26,642 nucleotides of DNA from Oppiella nova. Its lineage: Eukaryota > Arthropoda > Arachnida > Sarcoptiformes > Oppiidae. Within the stretch, counting starts at the first letter, position 1. Each line of letters starts with the position of its first letter. Shown here piece after piece: positions 1-8,979 of the stretch. The notes below the pieces were generated by a model. That model saw only the letters and a program-made list of their open reading frames with translations. It was not told where the DNA came from and did not search any database. A program made the position numbers and the translations under genes. The stretch is from contig CAJPVJ010000393.1 in NCBI GenBank assembly GCA_905397405.1, positions 1-26,642 on the forward strand, in the 5' to 3' direction.

Positions 1-130
1 TGACCAAACGGATCCGTTCACTCGGGCGCCGCTGACCATGGATTTGGTCGTTCCCGACACTGAACTCAAGCAACGGATTAAGGCTTTCATCGATGAGAAG
101 CTCAAAGCCAAGGAACAAACCAACAAATAG
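1..130 (+). CDS. UBE4A: UBE4A-like ubiquitin conjugation factor E4, C-terminal end (partial)
   Basis: Only the last 42 codons are present, read from base 2 to a TAG at 128-130. They encode the end of a U-box: the string TDPF-x-R-x-PLTMD followed by P-x-TELK and a charged helix ending in QTNK. From memory, the PLTMD and TELK wording is closer to vertebrate UBE4A than to UBE4B. The U-box is a RING-like fold without zinc ligands that recruits E2 enzymes; E4 proteins extend ubiquitin chains on substrates bound for the proteasome. The gene converges on NSMCE1, with 165 bp between the two stop codons. The rest lies off the left edge, so introns and total length cannot be judged. A choice between UBE4A and UBE4B needs the missing part. 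Confidence 0.85.
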   Translation, partial: DQTDPFTRAPLTMDLVVPDTELKQRIKAFIDEKLKAKEQTNK

Positions 131-295
131 TTTAATTCATATACAGTTTAATATAAGTTTAATTAATATATAAATGTTATTCATTTTGTGTTGATTTCTA
201 TAAATTTGTTTTCAATTTTCAAGTTTTATAAATTATAATACTATTGAATGAGATATAAAGAGATACTTTTGCAAAACGAGAGCTTATTTAGAAAT

Positions 296-1163
296 CTATG
301 AAAGTCTTGATCTCTTGGATCTTCCTCTTTGTCCACTCGGGTTATCCTCAACAACGGTGTCATCGCTATCGCTGTCCACGTCTTCATCCCTATTGTCTGC
401 TGTCGTACCGCTATTCATGTGTTCGGTGTCCGCGAATTGTTTGTGACAATTGGGACACTTGTTGTCCTGAATGTACTGCGAGTCCGAGCAGTGATAATGA
501 AGTTTAGACGAACAGGACATGCAATCGAGTCCACGAACGCACAGGATTTTGCACCGGAGACAGTCCTTCACATCGAAGTGATCCCTAATATACACATTCA
601 TCTCGAGCAGAGACCGGACACCGATCGCAATGTTTCCGTCAGACAGCTCTTCGAACCATTTCTGATCCATCCATTTGTTCATCAGATTCTCTGCGGCACT
701 CACTGTGAACTTGATCTCATCGTTGCGACCGATGTTCAACAGTTTGGTCGAAGTTATGGAAGTGTTGTCACTCTCCACGATAGCCGTCAACACTTTCTTG
801 TAGTAAATCAACTCCTTTTGTGTCCAAATACTAGCCATTCTTGTGATATCATTGTCTGCGGTATTGATGAGCGCGTAGTGAATGGTTCCGTCGCTTTCAT
901 TGGGTCCGCGACTGATCTCAATATTATAGGGTCTGAGCTGTCGATTCACTTTTGCCACCATTTGGCCCATCATTTCGGCGCTCACTTCAGAGCCTTCCGG
1001 AAGATCTGCAAATGATGTCCAATCATACCATCCATGCATTCATTGGTCACACAATTGACACATTCATACCTCTTTGACATTTGCCAACCATTTGCTTGAA
1101 TTTGTCTTCAGTCAGACATTGTCTCCACATAAGGGACTGAATGAGATAGTTCTCGGCAGTCAT
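296..1163 (-). CDS. NSMCE1: Non-SMC element 1 homolog (SMC5/6 complex RING E3)
   Basis: Two exons, 1163-1070 and 1005-296, joined across a 64 bp GT-AG intron in phase 1, give 267 residues, close to the human length. The first exon supplies the winged-helix start (MTAENYLIQSLM), which the longer open frame alone lacks. Residues about 60-170 match the NSE1 winged-helix region (EISRG, YALIN, ILNIGRN-like text). Residues 180-218 form the NSE1-type RING: C180, C183, C193, C196, H201, H203 or C204, C215 and C218. The tail is acidic then basic (DSDSDD, RSKRSR). In the SMC5/6 complex this protein pairs with NSMCE3 and gives ubiquitin ligase activity in DNA repair. A downstream in-frame ATG inside the intron is not the start, because the exon-1 text matches the family N-terminus. 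Confidence 0.92.
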
Positions 1164-1466
1164 CACTGACCACCAATTGATCCGATGGTAACCACAGATA
1201 TATCAATGGATTTAGTAATCAACTGATATTAGCGTCAAATCTAACAAATGCTACAATTTTTAGCGCCATTTGTTTGTGTCATTGACTGCTCGTATATAAC
1301 GTGACATATATTGGAATATTTAAAATGAAAAGTTGCCTGGATCACTTAGAAATTAAACATAGAAATGAATATTAATACATAGAAACATCAAATTTGTCTT
1401 TAATTTAATCTCTATATTGATTGTCAAATACAATATGACATCACAATTAACTGAAAGCGAGTACAG
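1164..1466. other. Upstream region of NSMCE1, no gene seen
   Basis: AT-rich spacer between the NSMCE1 start and the decayed 3' end of the nucleotidase-like locus. I find no open frame with family resemblance, no RNA gene and no repeat in it. It should hold the NSMCE1 promoter, but I cannot point to a core element. Confidence 0.5.
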
Positions 1467-1679
1467 ATCTACTGGTGGTGCGACTGGATGTGGACCTGAC
1501 AGATGTTTGTCTCGTGTGGCAGTAGTCCTCTTCGGGGACAGAATATGTGATTCAAAGAATAATTCGATAAATTGGTCACAAAAGACATATAAAAATCTAC
1601 TGGTGGTGCGACTGGATGTGGACCTGACAGATGTTTGTCTCGTGTGGCAGTAGTCCTCTTCGGGGACAGAATATGTGAT
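1467..1679. repeat. 85 bp direct repeat, two copies 128 bp apart
   Basis: Bases 1467-1551 and 1595-1679 are identical over 85 bp, with a 43 bp unrelated spacer. On the minus strand each copy encodes the end of the nucleotidase-like gene (PRRGLLPHETN...) and a TAG stop (1599-1597 in the right copy). Only the right copy keeps a readable upstream exon. Confidence 0.85.
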
Positions 1680-2824
1680 AGTTTCTTATTAAGCTATTTA
1701 ACCAGTGTTTTCTGTATATTTACAGACTTATCGCCTTGTCTGCCGCGCTCTTTATGCACCCTAACAATACGCAGGCCTTATATGAGGGCTTGACTCCCAA
1801 CTTATCAGTTTTAGTCCGCGCTCTGCAATAGACACCACTTTTAGAGACAATTCTGTGATCATAAGAATTAATATATTATAGACAATACCGAAGAGTATCT
1901 CTTTGAACCATGAGTTGATCCAATAAATGATTGTCTTTAGATTTATGCGATCCGTCTATAAGTAGTTGTAAGGCCTGTAAAGCACTGACAGCTTCTCTAA
2001 ACTCTTCCGAATTAAAAGTTTCGATTTCTCTCTAAACATATTTAAAGTAAGAATTCATAACTCATTTAGTTTTAATTAGGGGGCAGTTCTCACCGTTATG
2101 GAGGTCAAGGTGTTATTATCGTGGGCAAGAGGTTGGCTTCAAGTCACATTACAGGCGGTTTAGTGACATCTAGACCAGAGGTTTCATCTCTTAACTCAAC
2201 GGAAAGGTAGGCCAGTAGAGAAGCAACTGATAGACAGTTCCCTCCATATAAATGTTGCCCCTCTCCAGACTCGACACTTTGGTCCAGTTCTGACTATCAC
2301 TCTCTTTGTCATAGTGTCTGAATGGTCTGACAAGTGGTCAACAATACAGTCAAATGGTTATCACTTCTAAGCCACAGAATATTCTTTTCTAACCTTCGCT
2401 TCAAATTAAAGAATTTAGGTTTTCCTGCCTTCACTATAATCACGTCAAACAATTGGTTCCAATCCTTTCCCATCATATATCTCATCCCACAATCACTATT
2501 AGTACCGGAATTATAGAAAATTATAAAATTTGATATCAAATAATTAGCAATAAATTTACACAAATTTGAAGGGACTGTTGGTAATCAAGAACATTTTCTT
2601 GTTATTTTCCTTAAGTCTATTGAGAAAAGTATTGAGAGAATTATTTTTCTCGAGATATTTCGGCATAAGATTGTCGTCAATCATCTTATGCATCACGCCT
2701 ACTTATGAGACTTGTCGCAAGACCTGTATGTAATTCTAATATTAATTAAAGTTACTTGAGTAACAGACTCGTGTAGTAGGCAGTCATGGACACACAGTAA
2801 CTTCTCATAAAGGCCTACCATACA

Positions 2825-3792
2825 GATGTTATTCTTAATGAAATATTCGGTCACATTGGACAGCAAACAGATCTCTGGGACACTGAACAGATCGTTCAGT
2901 TGTTTCATTGGTAATTGCTTTCCATATTAATTAGTTGAATATAAAAAGTATTCAATTTATTAATAATCTTATCTTTTACAATTAATCATCACATACCTCA
3001 CCACCAGCTTTAGATCTGATTAGCTTTTGTGGCACATAATTGCCTATTTATAACACATATGAGATCATAATTATCATATACAATAAAATTATTCTAAACA
3101 ACGGTATTTATAATTACAATCATTAGAAATGCAAACCATTATATAGATTAAGAACTTCGTTGTCATCGATAGGTGTGAGCCCTCTGTAAACACTTCCCAA
3201 TTGGATTTGATGGAAGGAATCTATTTTCATTAATAGTCCCTACACGGATGAATACTCTGAACAGCGTTCTGGACATACATTAAGATTATAATTAATTTCA
3301 ATGAACTCATTGTCTGAGCACATCATCCGTCAGTACCTGTGTGTCATTGAAGAGTATTTCCGGATGGTATGGGATGTTATTCTTAATGAAATATTCGGTC
3401 ACATTGGACAGCAAACAGATCTCTGGGACACTGAACAGATCGTTCAGTTGTTTCATTGGTAATTGCTTTCCATATTAATTATTTGGATTAAAAAAGTATT
3501 CAATTTACTAATAATCTTATCTTTTACAAGTAATCATCACATACCTCACCACCAGCTTTAGATCTAATTAGCTTTTGTGGCACATAATTGCCTATTTATA
3601 ACACATATGAGATAATAATTATCATATACAATAAAATTATTATAAACAACGGTATTTATAATTGCAATCATTAGAAATGCAAACCATTATATAGATTAAG
3701 AACTTCGTTGTCATCGATAGGTGTGAGCCCTCTGTAAACACTTCCCAATTGGATTTGATGGAAGGAATCTATTTTCATTAATAGTCCCTACA
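2825..3792. repeat. 420 bp direct repeat containing three nucleotidase exons
   Basis: Copy 1 is 2825-3244 and copy 2 is 3373-3792, 548 bp apart with a 128 bp unshared spacer. I count about 10 differences over 420 bp. All but one lie in introns, and the exonic one (in exon E) is synonymous. Splice sites of exons D and E are intact in both. Copy 1 stops inside exon F just after FIKNNI, while copy 2 continues with a family-like PYHPEILFNDTQ. This may be a young tandem exon duplication or two alleles placed in series by the assembler. Confidence 0.85.
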
Positions 3793-4421
3793 TTTCATAC
3801 AGTCATTCATTCAAATTAACTTATTTTAACTAATCATCAAATTCATGGATCAGACATACATTCTCGATGTCGAAATGCAATCCTCTAATCGCGAAGTCTG
3901 GGATGTAATCGAGTTTCAGAATATCTTTCGGATACTACAGTAAGTGTCATACAATTCAACAGAAGTTAGTTAACCATTGAATACATTACGGACAGTATGT
4001 ATGGACTGACTTTGTACTTATCGATCAACACTTTTCGGCCCAAATCATAGATCAAATACATAAGAGATTCCTTATAGACAGCGAGAGTGTAGTCGTAATC
4101 GAAACCATAGACCTCGATGTCCGACAAATCGAGTTCATTGTTGGCGAAGACAAAGTGTGGCTCAACAGAGCTGGCCGTATGAACCACTGGAGGACATACA
4201 TCACCACTTCATCAACAGTTGATAACAATCTCTTTAGACATACCGTTAAACTGAGTCTTATATCTGTCCGACAGATCCGATAGCTTTATGTTCGAAGAAT
4301 TCCTTCGAAGAATACTTTTCAATACATTTTTAGTGAAGTTCTTCTCATTTGAGAGTAAATTATATTTCAATTGATTTGCTATTAAAGGCCGTAAGGCATG
4401 AGATCTGCCATAAAAAGCCAT

Positions 4422-5051
4422 TAATTTAACAATTATTTACCGATTATTTTGTTATAACTATTATTCAAATAAATGCTGCTTGCTAATAAATACTGTGTTC
4501 AGTTCTAATAGGAATAAATAATAATAATATAAATAAATATAATTAAATAACCTATTTATAAATAGCCTAATCATATGACTAATAGAAACGCATAATATTA
4601 TTCATAGCAAAATAACTTTAAATAATACTGTTCCTGATGCTAATTAAACACATTTTGGTGGTAATTATTCACAATTGCATCAGACATTGAATCACAGAAA
4701 TATTGGTTTCAAAAAACGCATAATATTATTCATAGCAAAATAACTTTAAATAATACTGTTCCTGATGCTAATTAAACACATTTTGGTGGTAATTATTGAC
4801 AATTGCATCAGACATTGAATCACAGAAATATTGGTTTCAAAACCTTCAAAATCTTGAGATCTATGCGCATAACCTATGCGTACAACACATCCAATCACTT
4901 CATGTAAAAAGTTATCAAATTTCAAATGAGTTTTAATTATTTTATAACAAATAAAGCATACGATTAAAGCATACAATTTGTATAATTTTAGTGATTTAAA
5001 CAGATAATAATAAATTCAAATAAAAAACGATAAACTAATGGATAGTTTGTC
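4422..5051. other. AT-rich spacer with a 128 bp tandem duplication
   Basis: This spacer separates the nucleotidase-like 5' end from the RRP7A stop. It is very AT-rich and contains the duplicated block at 4586-4842. The short open frame at 4746-4976 has no family resemblance and lies mostly in that repeat and A/T runs. No gene is supported. Confidence 0.6.
4586..4842. repeat. Tandem duplication with 128 bp period
   Basis: Bases 4586-4714 recur at 4714-4842. The copies differ at a single site (C at 4670, G at 4798). The sequence is non-coding and AT-rich. The period equals that of unrelated duplications elsewhere in the window. Confidence 0.85.
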
Positions 5052-5870
5052 TTAAAATGGTCTGAACTTCCTCTGAGACTTCATTAAAGCGATTCTCTTC
5101 TTGTCGTCTTCGAAACGGTTCCTTAAATTCATTAAATAATTAATTTTACTCTCTTTTTGTTGAAATGAGTAAAAGTTTTGCAAATCGTTGGACGACTTCT
5201 TCAGCAGTTTGTTCTGCTTTTCAATGATCTTCTGGTCGTTGGCGTAATTGTTAGGCAAATGTCTTTTGTTTGAATGTCTGTTCACTTGAACCCAACCGTC
5301 TTCGTCGGCCACCCCTTCACTCTCTTTGGCTTTCAGTCTCTCGTCTTCCACTCGTTTGTCATATTCTGTCATAAAATCGTTGATCTCTTCGTGTAATTCA
5401 TTTGAATCAACGATCGATTGGTTATATTTTTGTTTCATTGCTTTCAAACCAATTAAGTGTTGGTCTGAATCCGGTTTAAGAGTCAACACATCCGACGATT
5501 CACTCAATTTGAGAGCCTTTTGAAGAGCGGATTGAGTGCCGAAGACAACGAAACAAACTTTATATCCATTCATGTCTTCAGTGGTTGAGAAATGTTTGCT
5601 TTTCTTCACTCCATAGACATTAGTGAGACTTATCTTAGAGTTAAACAATACGTCCGATATTTTACCACAACTGCCGAACAGATGTCTTATACACAACTGA
5701 TCCACAAATGGGGGGACATTGAGGACAAGCAAAGTGTTGGCCAACGCTTTCGTTTGCATCGTTTGCTTCACTTTATGCTGTTTTAGGAACAGATGTCTTG
5801 TGACTGAACTGTCACTCGAGTACTTCACGTTCAACACCACAAACCCATCGACAATCTTCTGGTCACTCAT
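5052..5870 (-). CDS. RRP7A: Ribosomal RNA-processing protein 7 homolog A
   Basis: A single uninterrupted exon of 272 residues, close to the human length of about 280. It starts with GFVVLNVKYSSDSS and has an RRM-like fold at about residues 45-140 (TLLVLNVPPF, CFVVFGTQSALQKAL). The C-terminal RRP7 domain is clear: FMTEYDKRVEDE, then GVADEDGWVQV, then a basic stretch, NFYSFQQKESK and the terminal QRKFRPF, which closely matches the family ending. RRP7A is a nucleolar factor of the small-subunit processome, needed for 40S assembly and pre-rRNA cleavage. The start is the only upstream ATG in a family-like frame. It is divergent from the RING-H2 gene across about 310 bp, which probably holds both promoters. 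Confidence 0.95.
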   Translation of the reverse strand: MSDQKIVDGFVVLNVKYSSDSSVTRHLFLKQHKVKQTMQTKALANTLLVLNVPPFVDQLCIRHLFGSCGKISDVLFNSKISLTNVYGVKKSKHFSTTEDMNGYKVCFVVFGTQSALQKALKLSESSDVLTLKPDSDQHLIGLKAMKQKYNQSIVDSNELHEEINDFMTEYDKRVEDERLKAKESEGVADEDGWVQVNRHSNKRHLPNNYANDQKIIEKQNKLLKKSSNDLQNFYSFQQKESKINYLMNLRNRFEDDKKRIALMKSQRKFRPF

Positions 5871-6181
5871 TGTGTGAAAAGTTTATAAAAAGACAAATCA
5901 ATTGATTCATCAATTCATTTATAAATTGCATTCAATTTACAAATCAAATGAATGGCAAAACATGTGTTCATTTGCACAGAGTTTGCCGTAAATAACGTCT
6001 CAATGAATGCATTTGTGTTGAACTCGACGTCTGTTTGGTTTGCGTTTGTTTTGACGACTGTTTGACAAACACTTCACTCAATGAATGAACAAATGATTTG
6101 TGTTTCGGTTTGACATTGAATTGAGTGAACAGACAGTGATATACAGACAGCGAGACAGTTGTGGACCGATTGGCGTATAAG
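5871..6181. promoter_or_regulatory. Divergent promoter region of RRP7A and RING-H2 gene
   Basis: About 310 bp lie between two ATGs pointing apart. The middle is rich in T/G and direct short words (TTTGACA, GTTTG, CACTCA). I cannot assign a TATA box or initiator. An antisense open frame here has no family resemblance. Confidence 0.45.
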
Positions 6182-6529
6182 ATGGTGAACATCGGCTTAA
6201 TAACGGGCGGGGGTGTCATCATAGGAGGGGTCGTCGTTCTGCTCACTCTTCTCTATCAGGAATACCAGAGGAATCAGAGATCAGCTCAAAGACAGTCATA
6301 TGAGGCGCGACCCGAAGGATCCAAAGTGAGAGCACCGCCACAACCGGCCAATGAGTGCACGATATGTCGCGACGACATCTCCGCGCCCTTAGAGATCCTC
6401 CCCTGCGGTCACCTCTTCCACAAGAAGTGTATCAAACAATGGCTGTCACTGCGGATGATATGTCCCGTCTGTAGGGCTCGTATTGCCGACGACTTGGCCC
6501 TCGAGTACAGCCGACGACTCGGCCTTTGA
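6182..6529 (+). CDS. Small membrane-anchored RING-H2 protein, probable E3 ubiquitin ligase
   Basis: A 115-residue single-exon protein. I start it at ATG 6182 because the frame upstream has only a GTG. Residues 4-25 are a glycine/valine-rich hydrophobic segment, so the N-terminus is a likely membrane anchor. Residues 59-97 form a full RING-H2: C59, C62, C75, H77, H80, C83, C94, C97, with the usual WLS and CPVC context. A RING with these ligands binds an E2 and passes ubiquitin to substrates or to itself; the anchor would place it on the ER, mitochondrial or endosomal surface. Several animal families combine one membrane segment with one RING, and I cannot pick the orthologue. It faces RRP7A head to head and converges on NAA50. 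Confidence 0.85.
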   Translation: MVNIGLITGGGVIIGGVVVLLTLLYQEYQRNQRSAQRQSYEARPEGSKVRAPPQPANECTICRDDISAPLEILPCGHLFHKKCIKQWLSLRMICPVCRARIADDLALEYSRRLGL

Positions 6530-7113
6530 TTCAATGGATTTGTACACTAAATGTGATAATTATTTCTCTCAATTCACCGCTTATTGTGACTCTCATTGGC
6601 ATTCATTCAACACTTTAAAGTCATTTAAAGTCTAAATAATTGTAATCACGAAACATATGTCACAAATCAGTTGATTTGTTTCATCTCATAGTGTCTGTAT
6701 CGACACGATTAGAGTTTATATGAATAGTAAATGACTTTTATATTACCATAAGTTATATTTACAGCTATAATCCCAAACACTGTTATGCAATTTTAGTGAT
6801 TTTTAAACTCATTTTAAGATTTTATATTATTATTACCTGCTAATTAACATTAGATTTAATGGCAAATCCGATACACAGTATCCAATTGTATGAAAAGTTT
6901 AATACTAATAATAAAAAGCAATAAAATATCCAATTAATGGGTGAATGACTTGGATTTATTATAAAACATACAATTTGTTCATTGAATGCAATATACTGTA
7001 CTGTATTTGTGAACTAACTTTTGGCAAACAATCGATGTTTAAGAGATAAAAAGACATTAAAAATAGATTTCGAGTCCACCGTTCAGTCGACCACTACTCT
7101 GGAGTCGTGGAGA
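6530..7113. other. Convergent 3' spacer of RING-H2 gene and NAA50
   Basis: AT-rich spacer between two converging stop codons. AATAAA occurs on the plus strand at 6910-6915 and 6920-6925, about 380-390 bp after the RING-H2 stop. On the minus strand AATAAA lies at 6960-6955, about 150 bp after the NAA50 stop. No open frame here resembles a gene. Confidence 0.5.
6955..6960 (-). promoter_or_regulatory. Candidate NAA50 poly(A) signal
   Basis: AATAAA on the minus strand about 150 bp beyond the NAA50 stop, in an AT-rich run. The hexamer is common by chance in such DNA. Confidence 0.4.
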
Positions 7114-7869
7114 TTATTGTTCGCCATTCGTCTTAAACGCATGAGTGGTGTGTCTGAGAGTCTTCTGGAGGACGTGAGCGTCGGCCGGCTCTATCCTCTT
7201 GTAGTAATGCTCTTTGGTTTCGACGATCTCGAAGCCGAACCTCTTGTAGAAGTCAATGGCGCCCTCATTGTTCACCTGCACGTGCAGGAAGATGCTGTCC
7301 AGAGAGCCGTCCCTCTCGACAATGGACAACACGTGCTCAACCATCTTAGACCCGATGCCCAGTCGTCTGTATGGCGCCAAACAGCCCAAAGTCATGATAT
7401 AAAGGCGTCGACTGTTCTCCGAGGTGTCGATCCGACAGCAAACGGCGCCCACGACTATGTCGTTGTAATACGCTTTGAAGGATTACATGACACCATTAGA
7501 TGAGACAATCAATGGTAACTCAAGAGTAGCATTAGAATAGATACCGAGTTTAGCCAACTCTCCGGCCTCTAAGACATCCTTATAAAACTTGTCGTTATAA
7601 CTGACGGGAAATATCACTTGATTTAGACGCCGAAGAAGTTTAATATTATGCGGAGTCACGTCTCCTAGCTCTATGCGTCCAACCCTTCACAAGACAATCA
7701 ACACATTAGGTATGGCTATGAATGGTATGGCTTGTGATGGCTATGAATGGCTGATCACTCACTTGATCTTATTGACCCTGGTCCTAAACCGCATCTCGTT
7801 GTGGTCCTCTTTAATGAAAGTCTCGTTGTTCTGAATGTCCACAAGAGTTGATGCGTTGGTTACGGCCAT
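7114..7869 (-). CDS. NAA50: N-alpha-acetyltransferase 50
   Basis: Three exons, 7869-7763, 7684-7545 and 7472-7114, with phases 2 and 1, give 201 residues. The GNAT fold is almost word for word that of animal NAA50: RIELGDVTPHNI, FPVSYNDKFYKDVLE, VGAVCCRID, LYIMTLGCLAPYRRLGIG (the acetyl-CoA loop) and YYKRIEPADAHVLQK. NAA50 acetylates the N-terminal alpha amine of Met-starting proteins, associates with the NatA complex and supports sister-chromatid cohesion. The first exon adds about 35 residues (MAVTNASTLVD...) before the usual start; the donor CAA|GTGAGT is strong and exon 2 has no ATG before the conserved text, so an upstream start is required. It is divergent from UFC1 across 256 bp. Confidence 0.93.
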
Positions 7870-8125
7870 ATCTGCCACCGATTTATGGATAATCACTCAA
7901 TGGATCAATAGATGAGTGATTCACTCAAAGCAGGCCTCACTATGAGATGCATTGCAAAGCATTTGCGCATAAATTCATGCAAATTGTGCCCACATTTCAA
8001 CACAAATGATGTCTGCATGAAGTGAATCAGTGGTGGAGTGAGTGGTGAACACGTGTGCACTCGATGTCAACAAACAGTGATTGTCTTGTTTTGACACTTG
8101 AGTACTGAATCAGTTGTCATCAGAT
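7870..8125. promoter_or_regulatory. Divergent promoter region of NAA50 and UFC1
   Basis: The 256 bp between the two start codons contain repeated GTGAGTGA and CACTCA words in both orientations but no clear TATA box. The assignment rests on the head-to-head layout. Confidence 0.45.
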
Positions 8126-8947
8126 ATGGCCGACGACAAGACCAAAAAGACGTTGAGTTCTATTCCTCTCCTTAAGACAAAGTCCGGTCCACGAGATAAG
8201 GACTTATGGCCACAAAGACTCAAAGAGGAATACCAGTCGTTGATTCAGGTTTGACACACTTCTGAGTCATTTGACTGATCCAGTGATTCATGGATTACAT
8301 CTATTTTGTACGAACAGTATGTCCAGCAAAACAAGGATAATGACAACGACTGGTTCCGTCTGGAGTCCAACAAAGACGGCACCAAATGGTTCGGGAAGTG
8401 TTGGTTCATCCATGAGCTCATCAAATATGAGTTCGACCTCGAGTTCGATGTAACCATCAGTTGAACACTTTTATCGACAATTAATTGTATGAAATGAATG
8501 CATAGATTCCGGTGACATATCCGACGACAGCGCCTGAGATAGCGATTCCCGAATTGGACGGCAAGACCGCGAAGATGTATAGGGGAGGGAAGATCTGTAC
8601 ATCCGATCACTTCAAGCCNTCGACAATTAATTGTATGAAATGAATGCATAGATTCCGGTGACATATCCGACGACAGCGCCTGAGATAGCGATTCCCGAAT
8701 TGGACGGCAAGACCGCGAAGATGTATAGGGGAGGGAAGATCTGTACATCCGATCACTTCAAGCCATTGTGGGCCAGAAATGTACCCAAATTCGGGATCTC
8801 TCACGCCATGGCCCTCGGGGTAAGCCATTGACACTGTGTTTACATGCGATTAATGTGTCATCTGTTGGACAGTTGGGTCCGTGGCTGGCCGTCGAGGTGC
8901 CCGACCTCATCGCTCGTGGTATCGTCAAAGAGAAGCAAAACCAATGA
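8126..8947 (+). CDS. UFC1: Ubiquitin-fold modifier-conjugating enzyme 1
   Basis: Four exons, 8126-8248, 8318-8449, 8652-8819 and 8873-8947, all phase 0, give 165 residues against about 167 in human. Matches run the whole length: [82 protein letters not shown]. The active-site cysteine is C116 in GGKIC, the family position. UFC1 is the E2 that takes UFM1 from UBA5 and passes it, with UFL1, to targets such as the ribosomal protein RPL26 at the ER. Most of exon 3 is also present upstream at 8506-8618, cut off by an N at 8619; I use the intact downstream copy. It converges on EARS2, with 32 bp between the stop codons. Confidence 0.96.
8474..8764. repeat. 145 bp duplication across a single N (assembly gap)
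   Basis: Bases 8474-8618 and 8620-8764 look identical and are separated only by N at 8619. The block covers the end of an intron and most of UFC1 exon 3. The upstream copy lacks the exon's 3' end and donor. Confidence 0.95.
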
Positions 8948-8979
8948 CAAGTTTTTCGGTTAATTTGTTTAAATAATTT

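Larger units (their letters stand above)
1467..4421 (-). pseudogene. NT5DC2/3-like HAD 5'-nucleotidase domain gene, broken
   Basis: Exons read from the right: A 4421-4244, B 4186-4011 (HAD motif I, GFDYDYTLA), C 3934-3860, then D-E-F twice (D 3787-3685, E 3591-3545, F 3465-3337; again D 3239-3137, E 3043-2997, F from 2917), G 2723-2560 (LITNSPF, HAD motif II region), H 2495-2394 (GMRYMMGKDW, LFDVIIVKAGKP), I 2317 to about 2212 (LERGNIYMEG) and K 2031-1876. The family order is exact. Breaks: with the aligned acceptor, exon G carries TAA at 2705-2703; the expected GD-x4-D and GWRTGAII segment survives only as a frameshifted trace near 2130-2075; the FRT-NPTYFSRR segment near 1830-1730 is unreadable; the end (FCPRR-x3-PHE) is at 1719-1597, its last 85 bp repeated at 1467-1551. 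Family members are putative nucleotidases. The 5' half could still be expressed; assembly error explains some breaks, but not the scattered substitutions. Confidence 0.72.

Noticed and set aside
329-1015. Plus-strand 228-residue open frame
   Set aside because: It is the complement of the NSMCE1 coding exon and has no family resemblance.
1729-1830. Plus-strand reading LIALSAALFMHPNNTQALYEG... ending in TAG, preceded by a CAG acceptor
   Set aside because: It looked like a last exon, but the minus strand here aligns in part with the decayed NT5DC 3' region and joins directly to its FCPRR ending, so the plus reading is a shadow.
4586-4842. Tandem repeat considered as a CRISPR array or satellite
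   Set aside because: There are only two copies with no spacer pattern, in a clearly eukaryotic context.
1467-4842. Duplications considered as transposon footprints
   Set aside because: No terminal inverted repeats, target-site duplications or transposase-like frames; the copied DNA is gene exons or plain spacer.
7021-7503. Plus-strand 160-residue open frame
   Set aside because: Antisense to the NAA50 last exon, starting from a non-ATG codon.
8245-8834. Minus-strand open frames with an undefined residue
   Set aside because: They are antisense to UFC1 and cross the N gap in duplicated sequence.
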